Of a stretch of DNA of 60,068 nt, positions 60,047-60,068 are shown piece after piece. A program made the translations under genes and the position numbers. Positions within the stretch are counted from its first letter, which is position 1. Each line of letters begins with the position of its first letter. This DNA comes from Ectocarpus siliculosus (lineage: Eukaryota > Sar > Phaeophyceae > Ectocarpales > Ectocarpaceae), in assembly GCA_000310025.1 (NCBI GenBank), contig FN649726.1:3669660-3729727 (forward strand). The letters are read 5' to 3'. The notes under the pieces are model-generated. The model ran no database searches. It saw nothing but the letters and a program-made list of their open reading frames with translations, and had not been told where the DNA came from.

Positions 60047-60068
60047 TCCCCCCCCCCCCCCCCCCCCC
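60047..60068. other. Poly-C at right window edge
   Basis: An unbroken C run to the last base, like the left edge. It probably marks a contig end. Confidence 0.8.

Overview
The window reads as nuclear DNA of a brown alga (Phaeophyceae, probably Ectocarpus-like). The strongest clue is a gene at 38.1-46.6 kb whose C-terminus carries five EsV-1-7 cysteine/histidine repeats, a family that is strongly expanded in brown algae. Supporting clues are many small exons separated by introns of a few hundred bases to over 2 kb, GC-rich coding sequence with CAG/GCC-type repeats encoding Gln, Ala and Gly, and long CT/GA microsatellites. Poly-C at both window edges, two 100-base N gaps and homopolymer-rich sequence beside the gaps show that this is a draft assembly. 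No prokaryotic features are present.

Layout from left to right. 0.1-5.5 kb (+): the C-terminal part of a serine carboxypeptidase (S10), nine exons, all three catalytic residues present. 5.5-8.7 kb: intergenic, with a 17-bp minisatellite, tRNA-like relics and a duplicated 99-bp unit. 8.7-11.3 kb (-): a VwkA-like protein joining a von Willebrand A domain to an alpha-kinase. 13.2-17.1 kb (-): a CobW/ZNG1-type GTPase metallochaperone in seven exons, all of phase 0. 17.8-22.7 kb (+): MAT1, the RING assembly factor of the CDK-activating kinase and TFIIH. 25.6-36.6 kb (-): a coiled-coil protein built from about 16 small exons plus a low-complexity tail, not assignable to a known family. 38.1-46.6 kb (+): the EsV-1-7 repeat protein. 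46.6-51.4 kb: T/G-rich DNA with no supportable gene. 51.4-52.8 kb (+): a decayed Ty3/gypsy integrase interrupted by a roughly 300-bp hairpin-containing insertion. 54.0 kb (+): tRNA-Pro(TGG). 55.9-59.2 kb (-), running towards the window edge: a ZGPAT-type CCCH zinc finger, Tudor-like, G-patch protein.

The genes do not form an operon-like system. Most are housekeeping functions: TFIIH/CAK assembly, metal delivery, RNA processing or transcription control, and proteolysis. Two head-to-head pairs (CobW/MAT1, and coiled-coil/EsV-1-7) each share a short intergenic region containing a long CT microsatellite. The least described genes are the EsV-1-7 protein and its divergent coiled-coil neighbour.

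Exon boundaries were read by eye from GT/AG sites and checked for phase. Every internal exon chain given keeps the reading frame, except one exon of the ZGPAT-like gene, which has one base too many.
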